Assembly: GCA_030652475.1 (NCBI GenBank)
Contig: JAUSAO010000099.1
Span: 1 to 39,102 of the forward strand
DNA: 39,102 nt
DNA from: Gallionella sp.
GTDB lineage: Bacteria > Pseudomonadota > Gammaproteobacteria > Burkholderiales > Gallionellaceae
Direction: 5' to 3'
Position 1 is the stretch's first letter, and every line of letters begins with the position of its first letter. The notes below the pieces were generated by a model. That model was not told the DNA's origin. It was given only the letters and a program-made list of their open reading frames with translations, and did no database searches. The position numbers and the translations under genes were made by a program. Positions 23,761-32,766 of the stretch are shown piece by piece.

Positions 23761-24579
23761 ATGCCTGTCATCCCGCTGCTTGCCCTGCTTGTCTTGTCGT
23801 TTTCTGCCCACGCAGAGCGGCTGCCTCGTCCTGACCATGTGCTTGTAGTCATCGAAGAAAACCGCGGCTATGAACAGATCATGGATCAGTCGAAACGCGA
23901 TTCCTATATCCACGCACTGGCAAAACGCGGCATGCTGTTCACTCGTTCTTATGGCGTCACGCATCCCAGTCAGCCCAACTATCTGGCATTGTTTTCCGGG
24001 TCCACGCAAGGGGTAATCAGCAATTCCTGTCCACACACCTTCGATTCTGACAACCTGGCCACGGCCTTGCTGGACAAGGGCTTGAGCTTTGTCAGCTATT
24101 CCGAATCACTGCCTGTAGCGGGCGATACCCGCTGCACATCCGGCGCCTACCAGCGCAAGCACAATCCGCTGGTGAACTGGCAGGGGACGCGCCTGCCCGC
24201 TTCATTAAATCTGGGCTTTGATGCTTTTCCCCGTGATTTTTCACAACTGCCTAGCGTAGCGTTCGTCATTCCCGACCAGGACAACGACATGCATGACGGC
24301 AGCTTTGATGCTGCGGACGCATGGCTGCGCACCCACATCAATCCCTACGTCGAATGGGCATTCAAACATAACAGCTTGTTGATTCTAACCTGGGATGAAG
24401 ACAACTACCGTGAAGACAACCACATCGTCACGCTACTGCTTGGCCCTATGGTAAAAACCGGCATCAGCGATCAGCCCATCAATCACTACAACCTGTTGCG
24501 CACCCTGCTCGATTTTTACGATTTACCCGCGCTGGGCGCGAGCCGTGATGCAGAAACTATCACGGGTATCTGGAAGTAG
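23761..24579 (+). CDS. Secreted phosphoesterase (AcpA-type acid phosphatase family)
   Basis: A 272-residue protein from the ATG at 23761, which gives a standard signal peptide (MPVIPLLALLVLSFSAHA, cleavage before ERL). The open frame reaches 23719, but that start would bury the signal. Phosphoesterase-family (PF04185-type) motifs: HVLVVIEENRGYEQIM, THPSQPNYLALFSGST (nucleophile region), VIPDQDNDMHDG and LILTWDEDN. Expected to hydrolyse phosphomonoesters or phospholipids in the periplasm or outside the cell; the exact substrate is unknown. It is a monocistronic unit between two terminators. Confidence 0.85.
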   Translation: MPVIPLLALLVLSFSAHAERLPRPDHVLVVIEENRGYEQIMDQSKRDSYIHALAKRGMLFTRSYGVTHPSQPNYLALFSGSTQGVISNSCPHTFDSDNLATALLDKGLSFVSYSESLPVAGDTRCTSGAYQRKHNPLVNWQGTRLPASLNLGFDAFPRDFSQLPSVAFVIPDQDNDMHDGSFDAADAWLRTHINPYVEWAFKHNSLLILTWDEDNYREDNHIVTLLLGPMVKTGISDQPINHYNLLRTLLDFYDLPALGASRDAETITGIWK

Positions 24580-24601
24580 CGGCCAGCTCAAGGCTACACA
24601 T

Positions 24602-24629
24602 AAAAAAACCGCGCCATGGCGCGGTTTTT
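24602..24629. terminator. Bidirectional terminator
   Basis: CCGCGCC-AT-GGCGCGG flanked by A-run and T-run (about 24602-24629). It serves the convergent phosphoesterase and ferredoxin genes. Confidence 0.85.
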
Positions 24630-24654
24630 CGTGGCGTGGACCGTGCCATCCGAA

Positions 24655-24927
<273 letters not shown>

Positions 24928-24960
24928 TCAATCTTTGTCGGCCCAAGAAAACCGAGGTTC

Positions 24961-25440
24961 TCAGAGGCTCTGGTTTTTTTGCTGCAACCTGAGCACCACG
25001 GCAGGCGATACAAACTTGCCGACATCCCCGCCAAAGCGCGCCACTTCGCGCACCATCGTGGCCGAAATAAAGGTGTACTGCTCTGCCGGTGTCAGAAACA
25101 GGGTTTCCATTTCCGGGAACAGATTACGATTCATGCCCGCCAGTTGAAACTCATATTCAAAATCTGATGCGGCCCGCAAACCGCGCAATACCACACGCGC
25201 CCGCTGCGATTGCACAAAGCTCATCAGCAAGCCGTCAAAGCCTTCCACACGCACGTTGGCGTAGTCGGCGAAAACCTCACGCGCCATATCCACCCGTTCA
25301 TCCAGCGAAAACAAGGTATTCGCGCGGCTTTTTGCCACGGCTACGATCACTTCGCCGAACAATCCCGCCGCACGGCGCACCACATCCTCGTGGCCGCTGG
25401 TGATGGGGTCAAATGTCCCGGGATACACGACTTTGATCAT
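24961..25440 (-). CDS. coaD: Phosphopantetheine adenylyltransferase
   Basis: Transfers AMP from ATP to 4'-phosphopantetheine, the penultimate step of coenzyme A synthesis. The 159-residue protein starts [20 protein letters not shown], with the nucleotidyltransferase TxGH-type motif, and has [20 protein letters not shown] and the terminal [15 protein letters not shown]. The ATG at 25440 overlaps the rsmD stop (ATGA), so I prefer it to the longer frame reaching 25467. Confidence 0.96.
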   Translation of the reverse strand: MIKVVYPGTFDPITSGHEDVVRRAAGLFGEVIVAVAKSRANTLFSLDERVDMAREVFADYANVRVEGFDGLLMSFVQSQRARVVLRGLRAASDFEYEFQLAGMNRNLFPEMETLFLTPAEQYTFISATMVREVARFGGDVGKFVSPAVVLRLQQKNQSL

Positions 25441-26012
25441 TTTGCCAGCCCTATCAATTGGTACCACACCTGCCCCGCCCTGCCCGATTTCAAGACCCGC
25501 CAGGGCGACGACACTGCAATCGCCGCACCGGATTCCACATAAACCACGCCATTTTCATTCAGGCGTTGCGGCAGAATTTCCAGCAGACCGGGGAAATAAT
25601 CGCTTTGAAAAGGCGGGTCCAGAAAAATCACATCATAGCGTTGCGTATCGCGCCGGACGAATTCTAGCCCATCCTGATGGCGCACGACTACGTTAGCACA
25701 GGCTAATTTTCCAATATTTTCCCTCAAGGCACGAAATACCGGGGTGTTTTTCTCCACCATCAGTACCCGTTCAGCTCCACGGGACGCCGCCTCGAAACCC
25801 AGCGCGCCGCTGCCAGCAAACAGATCCAGACAGCTTCGTCCATACAATGTTTGCCCCAGCCAGTTAAACAGGGTCTCGCGCACCCGGTCGGGCGTCGGAC
25901 GCAGCCCTTCTGCCTCAGGGAAGGTAATAATGCGGCTGCGCAGCTCGCCACCGCCTATCCTGACCTTATTTATTTTCGCCTCCTGCGCTTTCTGCCTTTG
26001 CTTCAGGCGCAC
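25437..26012 (-). CDS. rsmD: 16S rRNA (guanine966-N2)-methyltransferase
   Basis: SAM-dependent methylation of G966 in 16S rRNA. Motifs: [21 protein letters not shown]-binding [20 protein letters not shown] and catalytic FLDPPF. The only standard start is GTG at 26012, which adds 13 residues and overlaps the upstream gene by 47 bases. Homologues begin MNKVRIxGG; the matching codon here is ATA at 25973-25971, with AGGAGG five bases before it. So either the GTG is used, or initiation occurs at AUA, or the ATG has mutated or been misread. Confidence 0.92.
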   Translation of the reverse strand: MRLKQRQKAQEAKINKVRIGGGELRSRIITFPEAEGLRPTPDRVRETLFNWLGQTLYGRSCLDLFAGSGALGFEAASRGAERVLMVEKNTPVFRALRENIGKLACANVVVRHQDGLEFVRRDTQRYDVIFLDPPFQSDYFPGLLEILPQRLNENGVVYVESGAAIAVSSPWRVLKSGRAGQVWYQLIGLAK

Positions 26013-27309
26013 CGACGATCACCGTTGCCATCGCCTGCGGATGTATATGACGGGAAAAGGCATCGCGTATCTGTGCGACCGTGACGCGTTCAACACGGGC
26101 GGTAAAATCATCCAGATACGTCAACGGCAGATCGTAGAAACCGATGACGCTCAGATAATCCAGTATCTTGCGGTTGCTGTCGATACGCAAAGCAAATCCG
26201 CCAACGAGGTTTTGCCTGGCGGCGCGCAATTCCTTCTCCGTCGGGCCTTGCGCGATAAATTCAGCCAGCGTGTTGCGCACCAGCTTCAGTGCTTCATCGG
26301 CCTGTTCCTTCTTGGTTTGCAGACCAATCTGGAATGCGCCCGGCTGTTTGAGCGGCATGAAGTAGCTATACACGCTATAGGCCAGACCGCGTTTTTCACG
26401 CACTTCATTCATCAGCCGTGACACGAAACCGCCGCCTCCCAGTATGTAATTGCCAACATACAACGGGAAGTAATCAGGGTCACTGCGCGACATGCCAGGC
26501 GCACCGATCAGAATATGGCTCTGACTGGCAGGATGCGTGATGCGCTGCTCAATCGCCGGGATTTGCATCGTCACGGCAGGCAATGCAGCGCGCCCGCCCG
26601 AGACAGGCAATTGGGCAGTGAGTTGCTCGGCAATCGCCTCAGCCTGAGCGCGCGTGACATCGCCCATGATGGCGACCACCGCACGACTCGCGTTGTAATG
26701 CGCCGCATAAAAACCCCGCAAATCCTGGGCCGATATTTTTTCAACGCTGACAACCTCGCCCGAGACCGGCAAGGCATAGGGATGCGCGCCATACACAGCC
26801 TTCTGGAACGCCTTGTCGGCGATGGACTCCGGCTTGGTCTCGGCTTCCTTCAGGGCGGAGATCAGACGCACTTTTTCACGTGTCAGGATTGCGTCCGGAA
26901 ATGCCGGCTGCTGCAGCACCTGCGCCATGATATTCAATGCCTGATCGCGTTCAGCCGCGCTGCTCAGGGTGCGCAAAGTCACACTCGCCCTGTCCTGATC
27001 AAAGCTGCCACCGAATTGCGCGCCAACATCTGCCATGCCGCGCGATATATCGTCCTCGCTCAACCCTGCCGCGCCTTTATCGAGCAAATGATGCGCCATG
27101 CCTGCCACACCGGATTTCTCTGCGGTATCAAAGCTGCTGCCCGCCGGAACACTCACGGCCACATCCAGCATGGCAATGTCGTGGTTTTCCACAAACAGCA
27201 CTTTTGCGCCACCGGCACTCTGCCAGCTCTGGATCTGGGGCGTGGCGCAGGCCAGACTGCTGATGCAGCACAGGGCTGCAACACATAACAATTCAGCTTT
27301 AACGAACAT
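25966..27309 (-). CDS. M16-family zinc peptidase homologue, likely non-catalytic subunit
   Basis: A 447-residue periplasmic protein from the ATG at 27309 (GGAG upstream), which gives a signal peptide ending ACA. It has the M16 two-domain fold with LILGGGGFVSRLMNEVREKR-like C-terminal sequences (GGGGFVSRLMNEVREKRGLA). The catalytic HxxEH motif is replaced by HHLLDK, so zinc binding is lost. The upstream M16 gene keeps HxxEH. In mitochondrial processing peptidase and in paired bacterial M16 proteins, the inactive partner binds substrate, so these two probably form a heterodimer. Confidence 0.88.
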   Translation of the reverse strand: MFVKAELLCVAALCCISSLACATPQIQSWQSAGGAKVLFVENHDIAMLDVAVSVPAGSSFDTAEKSGVAGMAHHLLDKGAAGLSEDDISRGMADVGAQFGGSFDQDRASVTLRTLSSAAERDQALNIMAQVLQQPAFPDAILTREKVRLISALKEAETKPESIADKAFQKAVYGAHPYALPVSGEVVSVEKISAQDLRGFYAAHYNASRAVVAIMGDVTRAQAEAIAEQLTAQLPVSGGRAALPAVTMQIPAIEQRITHPASQSHILIGAPGMSRSDPDYFPLYVGNYILGGGGFVSRLMNEVREKRGLAYSVYSYFMPLKQPGAFQIGLQTKKEQADEALKLVRNTLAEFIAQGPTEKELRAARQNLVGGFALRIDSNRKILDYLSVIGFYDLPLTYLDDFTARVERVTVAQIRDAFSRHIHPQAMATVIVGAPEAKAESAGGENK

Positions 27310-28663
27310 GAGCCGCTCCTTCAACTTTATGGCTGGACTTGCCCGACAGCGGCTGAGGATCAAGCACTGCAACGGTCAGATTATCGTCCTTCAGGTAAGC
27401 GAGTGCGACCTCGCGCACCTGCTCCGCCGTCACCGCCTGCAACTTATTCAGCATCACCGGCAAAGTCTTGTGTCCCAGCCCTATGCTTTCCATCTGGCCT
27501 ATCTGCATCGCCTGATAAAACACCGAGTCCAGCTTGTACACTTCGCCCGCCATCACCTGCGCCTTGACGCGCTTCAGCTCTTCCGCGCTCACGCCCTCCT
27601 TGATCAACAGTGCAATTTCCTGACGCAGCGCAGTTTCCGCATCGCCCACCGTTTTGCCTGTACTCGGCGTGGCTTGCAGCGTAAACAGACTCGGGCCGCG
27701 CGATGCAGAGTCATAACCCGCACCGACACTGCTTGCCACCTGCTGTTCGCGCACCAGGTGCTTGTTCAGCCGCGCAGATTCATTACCATCCAGCACGCCT
27801 GCGAGAATTTCCAGCGCATAAGGCTGCCAGTCCTGCTCAGGCTGTTGCAGTACGGGGGTGTGATAGCTCATCACCAGCTGCGGCAATTCTGCGGGCGCCT
27901 TCACCACCATTCTTTTAATGCCCAGTTGTACCGGCTCGGTAAAATTCCTGCGCGGCGGCAAGACGCGCTTGGCTATGCCGCCATAGTGGCGCTGCGCCAG
28001 CGCAAATACTTCACTCGCCTTGACATCCCCGGCAATGACCAAAGTGGCGTTGTTGGGCGCATACCATTGCCGATACCATGCTGCGGCATCAGCCACGTCC
28101 AGCGATTCCAGATCACTCATCCAGCCTATCACCGGATTCTGATAGGGATGCTCCTGATAGGCCACTGCCATCATTTTTTCCTGCAATAGGGCCTGCGGCT
28201 GGTCGTCGGTACGCATGCGGCGCTCTTCCATCACCACTCTGACCTCCTTGGCAAATTCGTCGGCGGACAGATTCAAATTATGCATACGATCTGCTTCAAG
28301 TTTCATCGCCAGCGGCAATCTGGATTTGTGCAATTGCTGAAAATATGCGGTGTAATCATAGCTGGTAAAGGCATTCTCGCGCCCGCCCGCCGCCGCAATA
28401 CGTCGGGAAAATTCACCCGCCGGCACGCTACGGCTACCCTTGAACATCAGGTGCTCCAGCACATGTGCGATGCCGGTCTTGCCGGTGCGTTCGTCCATGC
28501 TGCCTGCCTTGTACCATATCTGCTGCACCACCACAGGCGCACGGTGATCTTCCTTGACGATAACTTTCAGCCCGTTAGCCAGCGTGCGCTCAAACACCTC
28601 CGCCTGCGCGACGTGTAGCCCGCTGCCCAGCAACATTGCAACGAAAAACAGATAAATCCTCAT
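27299..28663 (-). CDS. M16-family zinc metallopeptidase, catalytic subunit
   Basis: A 454-residue periplasmic peptidase from the ATG at 28663; the signal peptide ends AQA before EVFERTL. The inverted zinc motif HVLEH (GIAHVLEHLMFKGS) and the downstream Glu in VVMEERRMR are intact. A C-terminal M16 domain follows. It overlaps the inactive partner gene by 11 bases. Substrate unknown; the family degrades or processes small peptides. The longer frame to 28678 adds only five residues. Confidence 0.9.
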   Translation of the reverse strand: MRIYLFFVAMLLGSGLHVAQAEVFERTLANGLKVIVKEDHRAPVVVQQIWYKAGSMDERTGKTGIAHVLEHLMFKGSRSVPAGEFSRRIAAAGGRENAFTSYDYTAYFQQLHKSRLPLAMKLEADRMHNLNLSADEFAKEVRVVMEERRMRTDDQPQALLQEKMMAVAYQEHPYQNPVIGWMSDLESLDVADAAAWYRQWYAPNNATLVIAGDVKASEVFALAQRHYGGIAKRVLPPRRNFTEPVQLGIKRMVVKAPAELPQLVMSYHTPVLQQPEQDWQPYALEILAGVLDGNESARLNKHLVREQQVASSVGAGYDSASRGPSLFTLQATPSTGKTVGDAETALRQEIALLIKEGVSAEELKRVKAQVMAGEVYKLDSVFYQAMQIGQMESIGLGHKTLPVMLNKLQAVTAEQVREVALAYLKDDNLTVAVLDPQPLSGKSSHKVEGAAHVR

Positions 28664-28709
28664 AATCCCTAGCCCCAAAACAAGTAATCAGCATAAAATA
28701 ACGCCAACA

Positions 28710-28731
28710 GCCACATGAAGTGGCCTTTTTT
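28710..28731 (+). terminator. Terminator-like hairpin in the ftsY leader
   Basis: GCCAC (28710-28714) and GTGGC (28720-28724) with loop ATGAA, followed by C and six T residues. It lies between the divergent M16 and ftsY genes, 38 bases before ftsY. The stem is short; it may attenuate ftsYEX or be incidental. Confidence 0.4.
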
Positions 28732-28768
28732 CATTATGCCCGAACTCTAGTCCCGGAACGCATACCCC

Positions 28769-29764
28769 ATGTTTAGTTTTCTAAAAAAGAGCACACCCGA
28801 CAAAATCTCCGCGAATGTTGTCGAAAAACCTGTCCTGAGCTGGGTCGAGCGGCTGAAGTCCGGGCTTGCACGCACCGGCAACCAGCTGACCGATCTTTTC
28901 AGTCGTGGCGGCAAGATAGATGACGATCTCTACGAGGAACTGGAAACCATCCTGATCACTTCGGATGTCGGCATGGATGCCACCCATGCGCTGCTCGCCG
29001 ATCTTCGTCGCCACGTCAGGGAGCACAAGCTCAGCGAGGCGGCCGAACTCAAGGCCGGACTTGCGCACTGCCTGCTCAAGCTGCTCAAACCACTGGCCAT
29101 TCCGTTGCAGGCCGACACTCACCAGCCTTTCGTCATCATGATGGTCGGGGTAAATGGTGCGGGCAAAACAACATCCATCGGAAAACTGGCGAAATATCTG
29201 CAATCGCAAGGCTTGTCCGTACTGCTCGCGGCGGGCGACACTTTTCGCGCCGCTGCACGCGAACAACTGATGGCCTGGGGTGAGCGCAATAACGTGACGG
29301 TGATCGCACAGCAAGCCTGCCCTGAGCAAGGCCGAAGGGGTGGCGATGCCGCTGCCGTTATTTATGATGCCGTTCAGGCTGCCCAAGCGCGCAAAATCGA
29401 CGTAGTGCTGGCCGATACGGCGGGCCGTCTGACCACGCAGGCACACCTGATGGAAGAAATCAAAAAAGTGAAGCGCGTCATTACCAAGGTATTGCCCGCT
29501 GCGCCCCATGAAGTGTTGCTCGTGCTGGACGCCAACACGGGACAGAATGCGCTGAGCCAGGTAAAAGCCTTCGATCAGGCGCTGGGTGTGACCGGTCTGA
29601 TTTTAACCAAGCTGGACGGCACGGCCAAAGGCGGGGTGATTGCGGCGATTGCCAAGGCGCATCCCATACCGGTACGCTTCATCGGGGTCGGTGAGGGACT
29701 GGATGACCTGCGGCCTTTTGTTGCGGAAGAATTTATTGCGGCCTTGCTGGGAATGCCCACATGA
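28769..29764 (+). CDS. ftsY: Signal recognition particle receptor FtsY
   Basis: Membrane-associated SRP GTPase that docks ribosome-SRP complexes at SecYEG. The 331-residue protein has an NG domain with a short N-terminal A region. Motifs: VNGAGKTTSIGKLAKYLQ, DTFRAAAREQL, DTAGRLTTQAHLMEEI and LTKLDGTAKGG. Between VIAQQ and GDAAAVIYDA there are about nine additional residues (ACPEQGRRG), encoded by a dispersed 26-bp repeat. It overlaps ftsE by four bases. No strong Shine-Dalgarno site is visible. Confidence 0.96.
   Translation: MFSFLKKSTPDKISANVVEKPVLSWVERLKSGLARTGNQLTDLFSRGGKIDDDLYEELETILITSDVGMDATHALLADLRRHVREHKLSEAAELKAGLAHCLLKLLKPLAIPLQADTHQPFVIMMVGVNGAGKTTSIGKLAKYLQSQGLSVLLAAGDTFRAAAREQLMAWGERNNVTVIAQQACPEQGRRGGDAAAVIYDAVQAAQARKIDVVLADTAGRLTTQAHLMEEIKKVKRVITKVLPAAPHEVLLVLDANTGQNALSQVKAFDQALGVTGLILTKLDGTAKGGVIAAIAKAHPIPVRFIGVGEGLDDLRPFVAEEFIAALLGMPT
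29315..29340 (+). repeat. 26-bp dispersed repeat in frame inside ftsY
   Basis: Starts GCCTGCCCTGAGCAAGGCCG and ends AAGGGG; 22 of 26 positions match the miaB copy (2935-2960). It adds the residues ACPEQGRRG in the GTPase domain, at a position without counterpart in E. coli FtsY. A weaker partial match (CCTGTCCTGAGC...GTCGA) lies near 28828-28849 at the start of ftsY. Confidence 0.65.
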
Positions 29765-30462
29765 TTGCGTTCAATCAAGTCAGCAAACGTTATCCCGGCG
29801 GTTATGAGGCGCTCAAACAGGTCTCTTTTGAACTCGCCAAGGGTGAAATGGCCTTTCTTTCCGGGCATTCGGGGGCGGGCAAGAGCACCTTGCTCAAGCT
29901 CATCGCGGCGATCGAACGCCCCACCAGCGGCAGCGTGCTGGTTAACAACCAGAACGTCAGCGTGCTCAAAAAGGGCGCCTTGCCTTATTTGCGCCGCAAC
30001 CTCGGTCTTATTTTTCAGGATCACAAGCTGTTGTTCGACCGCACCGTGTTCGACAACGTGCTGCTGCCGCTGCAAATTTGCGGCTTTGACCACCGCGAGA
30101 GCGGAAAGCGCGTGCGCGCGGCACTGGACAAAGTGGGTTTGCTCAATCGTGAAAAATCCAACCCCATCGCGCTATCCGGCGGTGAACAACAACGACTGTG
30201 CATTGCACGCGCCATCGTCAACCGCCCCTCCATTCTGCTGGCTGACGAGCCCACCGGCAATCTGGATGCGGAATATGCGCAGGAAATTATGGCGATATTC
30301 AACTCATTCCATCAGGTAGGCGTCACGCTGCTCATCTCGACTCATGACGCGGACATGCTGCGCAACAGCCATGTCCGCGTGATCGCGCTCAAACACGGTG
30401 AAATACAACACCCGGCAAGCCATCACGAGCCGGTTACTCCAACAGGCACAGGGCAAGCATGA
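29761..30462 (+). CDS. ftsE: Cell division ATP-binding protein FtsE
   Basis: ABC-type ATPase that with FtsX regulates septal peptidoglycan hydrolases during division. The 233-residue protein shows Walker [14 protein letters not shown], signature [15 protein letters not shown], Walker [13 protein letters not shown] and H-loop STHDADML. The C-terminus (from about 215) is slightly longer than in E. coli FtsE. Four-base overlaps with both ftsY and ftsX indicate a coupled operon. Confidence 0.96.
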   Translation: MIAFNQVSKRYPGGYEALKQVSFELAKGEMAFLSGHSGAGKSTLLKLIAAIERPTSGSVLVNNQNVSVLKKGALPYLRRNLGLIFQDHKLLFDRTVFDNVLLPLQICGFDHRESGKRVRAALDKVGLLNREKSNPIALSGGEQQRLCIARAIVNRPSILLADEPTGNLDAEYAQEIMAIFNSFHQVGVTLLISTHDADMLRNSHVRVIALKHGEIQHPASHHEPVTPTGTGQA

Positions 30463-31367
30463 TGAGCGCGTTCAATCAGCATCTGGGCGTGATGAAAACC
30501 GCCTTGCGACGCATGTTTATCTCCCCTCTGGCAGGATTTCTCAATATTCTGGTCATCGGCATTGCCCTCAGCCTGCCTGCCGGCATGTACGTGCTGTTGC
30601 AAAACACGCAAAATCTGGTCGCGCAACTCTCAGGCTCACCGCAAATCAGCCTGTTCCTGACGATGGAGACGACGGCGGATGACGTTGCGCAATTACGCAA
30701 TCAGCTGGCGCGCCATAAGGGTATCCACGGCATTGAATTCATCTCGCGTACAGCGGCGCTGGAACAGCTGGGTGAAAACTCCGGGCTTGATGATGTTATT
30801 GCCGGACTGGAAGACAACCCATTACCCGATGCCTATATCGTTTCGCCAATCGCGACAGATGCCAAATCGCTGGAGGAACTGCGTAATAAACTACAGCAAC
30901 TCCCCGGCGTAGAGCTCGCACAACTCGATTCCGCGTGGGCTTACAAGCTGGAAGCAATACTCGAACTTGCGCGTATCGCCGTACTTGTGCTCGCCAGTCT
31001 GCTCAGTCTTGGCCTGATTGCCATCACCTTCAACACGATACGTCTGCAAATTCTTACTCAGCGTGACGAAATTCAGATCGCCAGACTGATAGGAGCGACC
31101 GATGCATTTATACGCCGCCCCTTCATGTATTTCGGCGCGCTGCAGGGGCTATTCGGCGGCATCACTGCCTGGCTGATCATCGCCCTGAGCCTGCAGCTGC
31201 TCAGACTGCCCCTGGCCACCTTATCGCAACTCTATTCCAGCACGTTCACCCTGCAAGCACTTACGCTCAGCGACAGCCTGTCACTCCTGCTGTTCTCCGT
31301 GTATCTCGGCTGGCTGGGCGCATGGCTGTCTGTCGCGCGACACTTATCGCAAACCGAGCCGCGCTGA
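30459..31367 (+). CDS. ftsX: Cell division protein FtsX
   Basis: Four-helix integral membrane partner of FtsE. The 302-residue protein has a first helix at about 27-47 (FLNILVIGIALSLPAGMYVL), an extracellular domain to about 165, then three helices near 170-195, 220-245 and 270-295. The cytoplasmic QILTQRDEIQIARLIGATDAFI is the FtsX signature preceding the third helix. The periplasmic loop is the part expected to engage amidase activators such as EnvC. Confidence 0.95.
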   Translation: MMSAFNQHLGVMKTALRRMFISPLAGFLNILVIGIALSLPAGMYVLLQNTQNLVAQLSGSPQISLFLTMETTADDVAQLRNQLARHKGIHGIEFISRTAALEQLGENSGLDDVIAGLEDNPLPDAYIVSPIATDAKSLEELRNKLQQLPGVELAQLDSAWAYKLEAILELARIAVLVLASLLSLGLIAITFNTIRLQILTQRDEIQIARLIGATDAFIRRPFMYFGALQGLFGGITAWLIIALSLQLLRLPLATLSQLYSSTFTLQALTLSDSLSLLLFSVYLGWLGAWLSVARHLSQTEPR

Positions 31368-31385
31368 CTTGAACTTTGCAGCCTA

Positions 31386-31415
31386 TTGGCACTCTCAAGC
31401 AGCGAGTGTTAGAAT
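31386..31415 (+). promoter_or_regulatory. rpoH promoter overlapped by a CIRCE-like operator
   Basis: TTGGCA (31386-31391) and TAGAAT (31410-31415) with an 18-base spacer make a good sigma-70 promoter. The same bases read TTGGCACTC-N9-GAGTGTTAG (31386-31412), against the HrcA consensus TTAGCACTC-N9-GAGTGCTAA: 8/9 and 7/9 matches with exactly the correct nine-base spacer. HrcA bound here would cover both promoter elements. Confidence 0.7.
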
Positions 31416-31438
31416 TCGCAACCCAGGAGGAAATCCCC

Positions 31439-32299
31439 GTGAATAGCGCGATCAACTTACCCATACCCTCTGCCGTTGGCAGCGTGGACAGCTACATAAG
31501 TTTAGTTAAACGCTACGCCCTGCTGTCGCAGGAAGAAGAGTTTGACCTGGCAACGCGTTTCCACAAGGAAAACGATCTGGACGCCGCACGCAAACTGGTG
31601 TTATCGCATCTGCGTGTGGTGGTCAGCGTAGCGCGCGGCTACGCCGGGTACGGCCTGCCACAGGCAGACTTGATACAGGAAGGCAATATCGGTCTGATGA
31701 AGGCCGTGAAACATTACGACCCTGATTATGGCGTACGCCTGGTATCGTTCGCATTGCACTGGATACGCGCGGAAATCAATGAATTCGTGGTTCGCAACTG
31801 GCGCATGGTCAAGATCGCCACCACCAAAGCGCAGCGCAAATTATTTTTTAATCTGCGCAGCATGAAACACGGACTGGCATCCCTCAAGCCCCAACAGGTC
31901 AGCGAAATCGCTCAAAAGCTTAACGTCAGCGAAAGCGATGTTATAGAAATGGAGGCGCGTTTTGCCGGCCATGATGTCGCACTGGAGCCTGTCGGCAGCA
32001 ACGACGATGAAAGCTACGCACCGATCCAGTACCTGGCAGATAATGAAGATCACGAACCTTCAAATATCATGGAAACGGCTGAGCGCGATCATCTGCGCAC
32101 GGCAGGTCTTGCAAATGCCTTATCCAGTCTGGACGAACGCAGCCGCCGCATCGTAGAGGCGCGTTGGTTAAGCGAGGATAAGGCGGCTACCCTGCACGAC
32201 CTGGCAGCAGAATTTAACGTATCGGCCGAGCGCATCCGTCAGATAGAACAAAAGGCCATGAGTAAGATGCAGTCAGCATTAGTGCTCTCCGCCGCCTGA
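31439..32299 (+). CDS. rpoH: RNA polymerase heat-shock sigma factor RpoH (sigma-32)
   Basis: Directs transcription of heat-shock genes. I start it at GTG 31439, eight bases after AGGAGG, giving 286 residues (MNSAINLPIPSAVGSVDSYI), the usual length; the open frame to 31376 would include the promoter. Region 2 contains LVLSHLRVVVSVARGYAGYG, QADLIQEGNIGLMKAV and RLVSFALHWIRAEI. The RpoH box lies in the segment TTKAQRKLFFNLR, and region 4.2 has LHDLAAEFNVSAERIRQIEQ. It is downstream of ftsYEX but with its own promoter. Confidence 0.97.
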   Translation: MNSAINLPIPSAVGSVDSYISLVKRYALLSQEEEFDLATRFHKENDLDAARKLVLSHLRVVVSVARGYAGYGLPQADLIQEGNIGLMKAVKHYDPDYGVRLVSFALHWIRAEINEFVVRNWRMVKIATTKAQRKLFFNLRSMKHGLASLKPQQVSEIAQKLNVSESDVIEMEARFAGHDVALEPVGSNDDESYAPIQYLADNEDHEPSNIMETAERDHLRTAGLANALSSLDERSRRIVEARWLSEDKAATLHDLAAEFNVSAERIRQIEQKAMSKMQSALVLSAA

Positions 32300-32312
32300 C
32301 CCTACCACCGTC

Positions 32313-32351
32313 CGAAAAAAAACCGCATAAATGCCTAGCCGTTTTTTTTCG
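32313..32351. terminator. A/T-rich bidirectional terminator
   Basis: CGAAAAAAAAC (32313-32323) is complementary to GTTTTTTTTCG (32341-32351) around a 17-base loop. It lies between the convergent rpoH and sspB genes. Confidence 0.6.
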
Positions 32352-32367
32352 TGCTGAGGAATAGCGA

Positions 32368-32766
32368 CTATTTGACTATTTTCAACTGGGGTTTGCGCGC
32401 AACCGGTTTGGTGCTCTCGCCTCCAGCGCCAGCAGAGGGTGACGGCTCTTGCGAATCCGGCCCCTGAAATACCAGTCCCTGCCCTGTTTCCTTGGCAAAT
32501 ATACCCATCACCGCATCAACCGGGACCATCAGATCAAATGACGCGCCGCCAAAACGGCCACCACAGGTAATCATTTCGTTGCCCATTTCCAGATTGCGTA
32601 CCGCGCTTGCACTCATGTTGAGTACGATCTCGCCATCCTTGACGTAAGCGGGCGGAACCTCGGTCTGTTCGTTGACGCGCACCGCCAGGTAAGGTGTCAG
32701 ACCGCTATCCACACACCATTCATAAATTGCACGAATCAGATAGGGACGTGTAGACAGATCACTCAC
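32368..32766 (-). CDS. sspB: ClpXP protease specificity-enhancing factor SspB
   Basis: Adaptor that delivers ssrA-tagged proteins to ClpXP. The 132-residue protein has the conserved start RPYLIRAIYEWCVDSGLTPY, EIVLNMSASAVRNLEMGNE and FGGASFDLMVPVDAV in the substrate-binding domain. A flexible Pro/Ser-rich linker ends with the ClpX-binding tail PQLKIVK. It overlaps sspA by four bases. Confidence 0.95.
   Translation of the reverse strand: MSDLSTRPYLIRAIYEWCVDSGLTPYLAVRVNEQTEVPPAYVKDGEIVLNMSASAVRNLEMGNEMITCGGRFGGASFDLMVPVDAVMGIFAKETGQGLVFQGPDSQEPSPSAGAGGESTKPVARKPQLKIVK

Noticed and set aside
28826..28851. Third copy of the miaB/ftsY 26-bp repeat
   Set aside because: The match is partial and the encoded WVERLKSGL segment resembles native FtsY sequence, so it may be coincidence.
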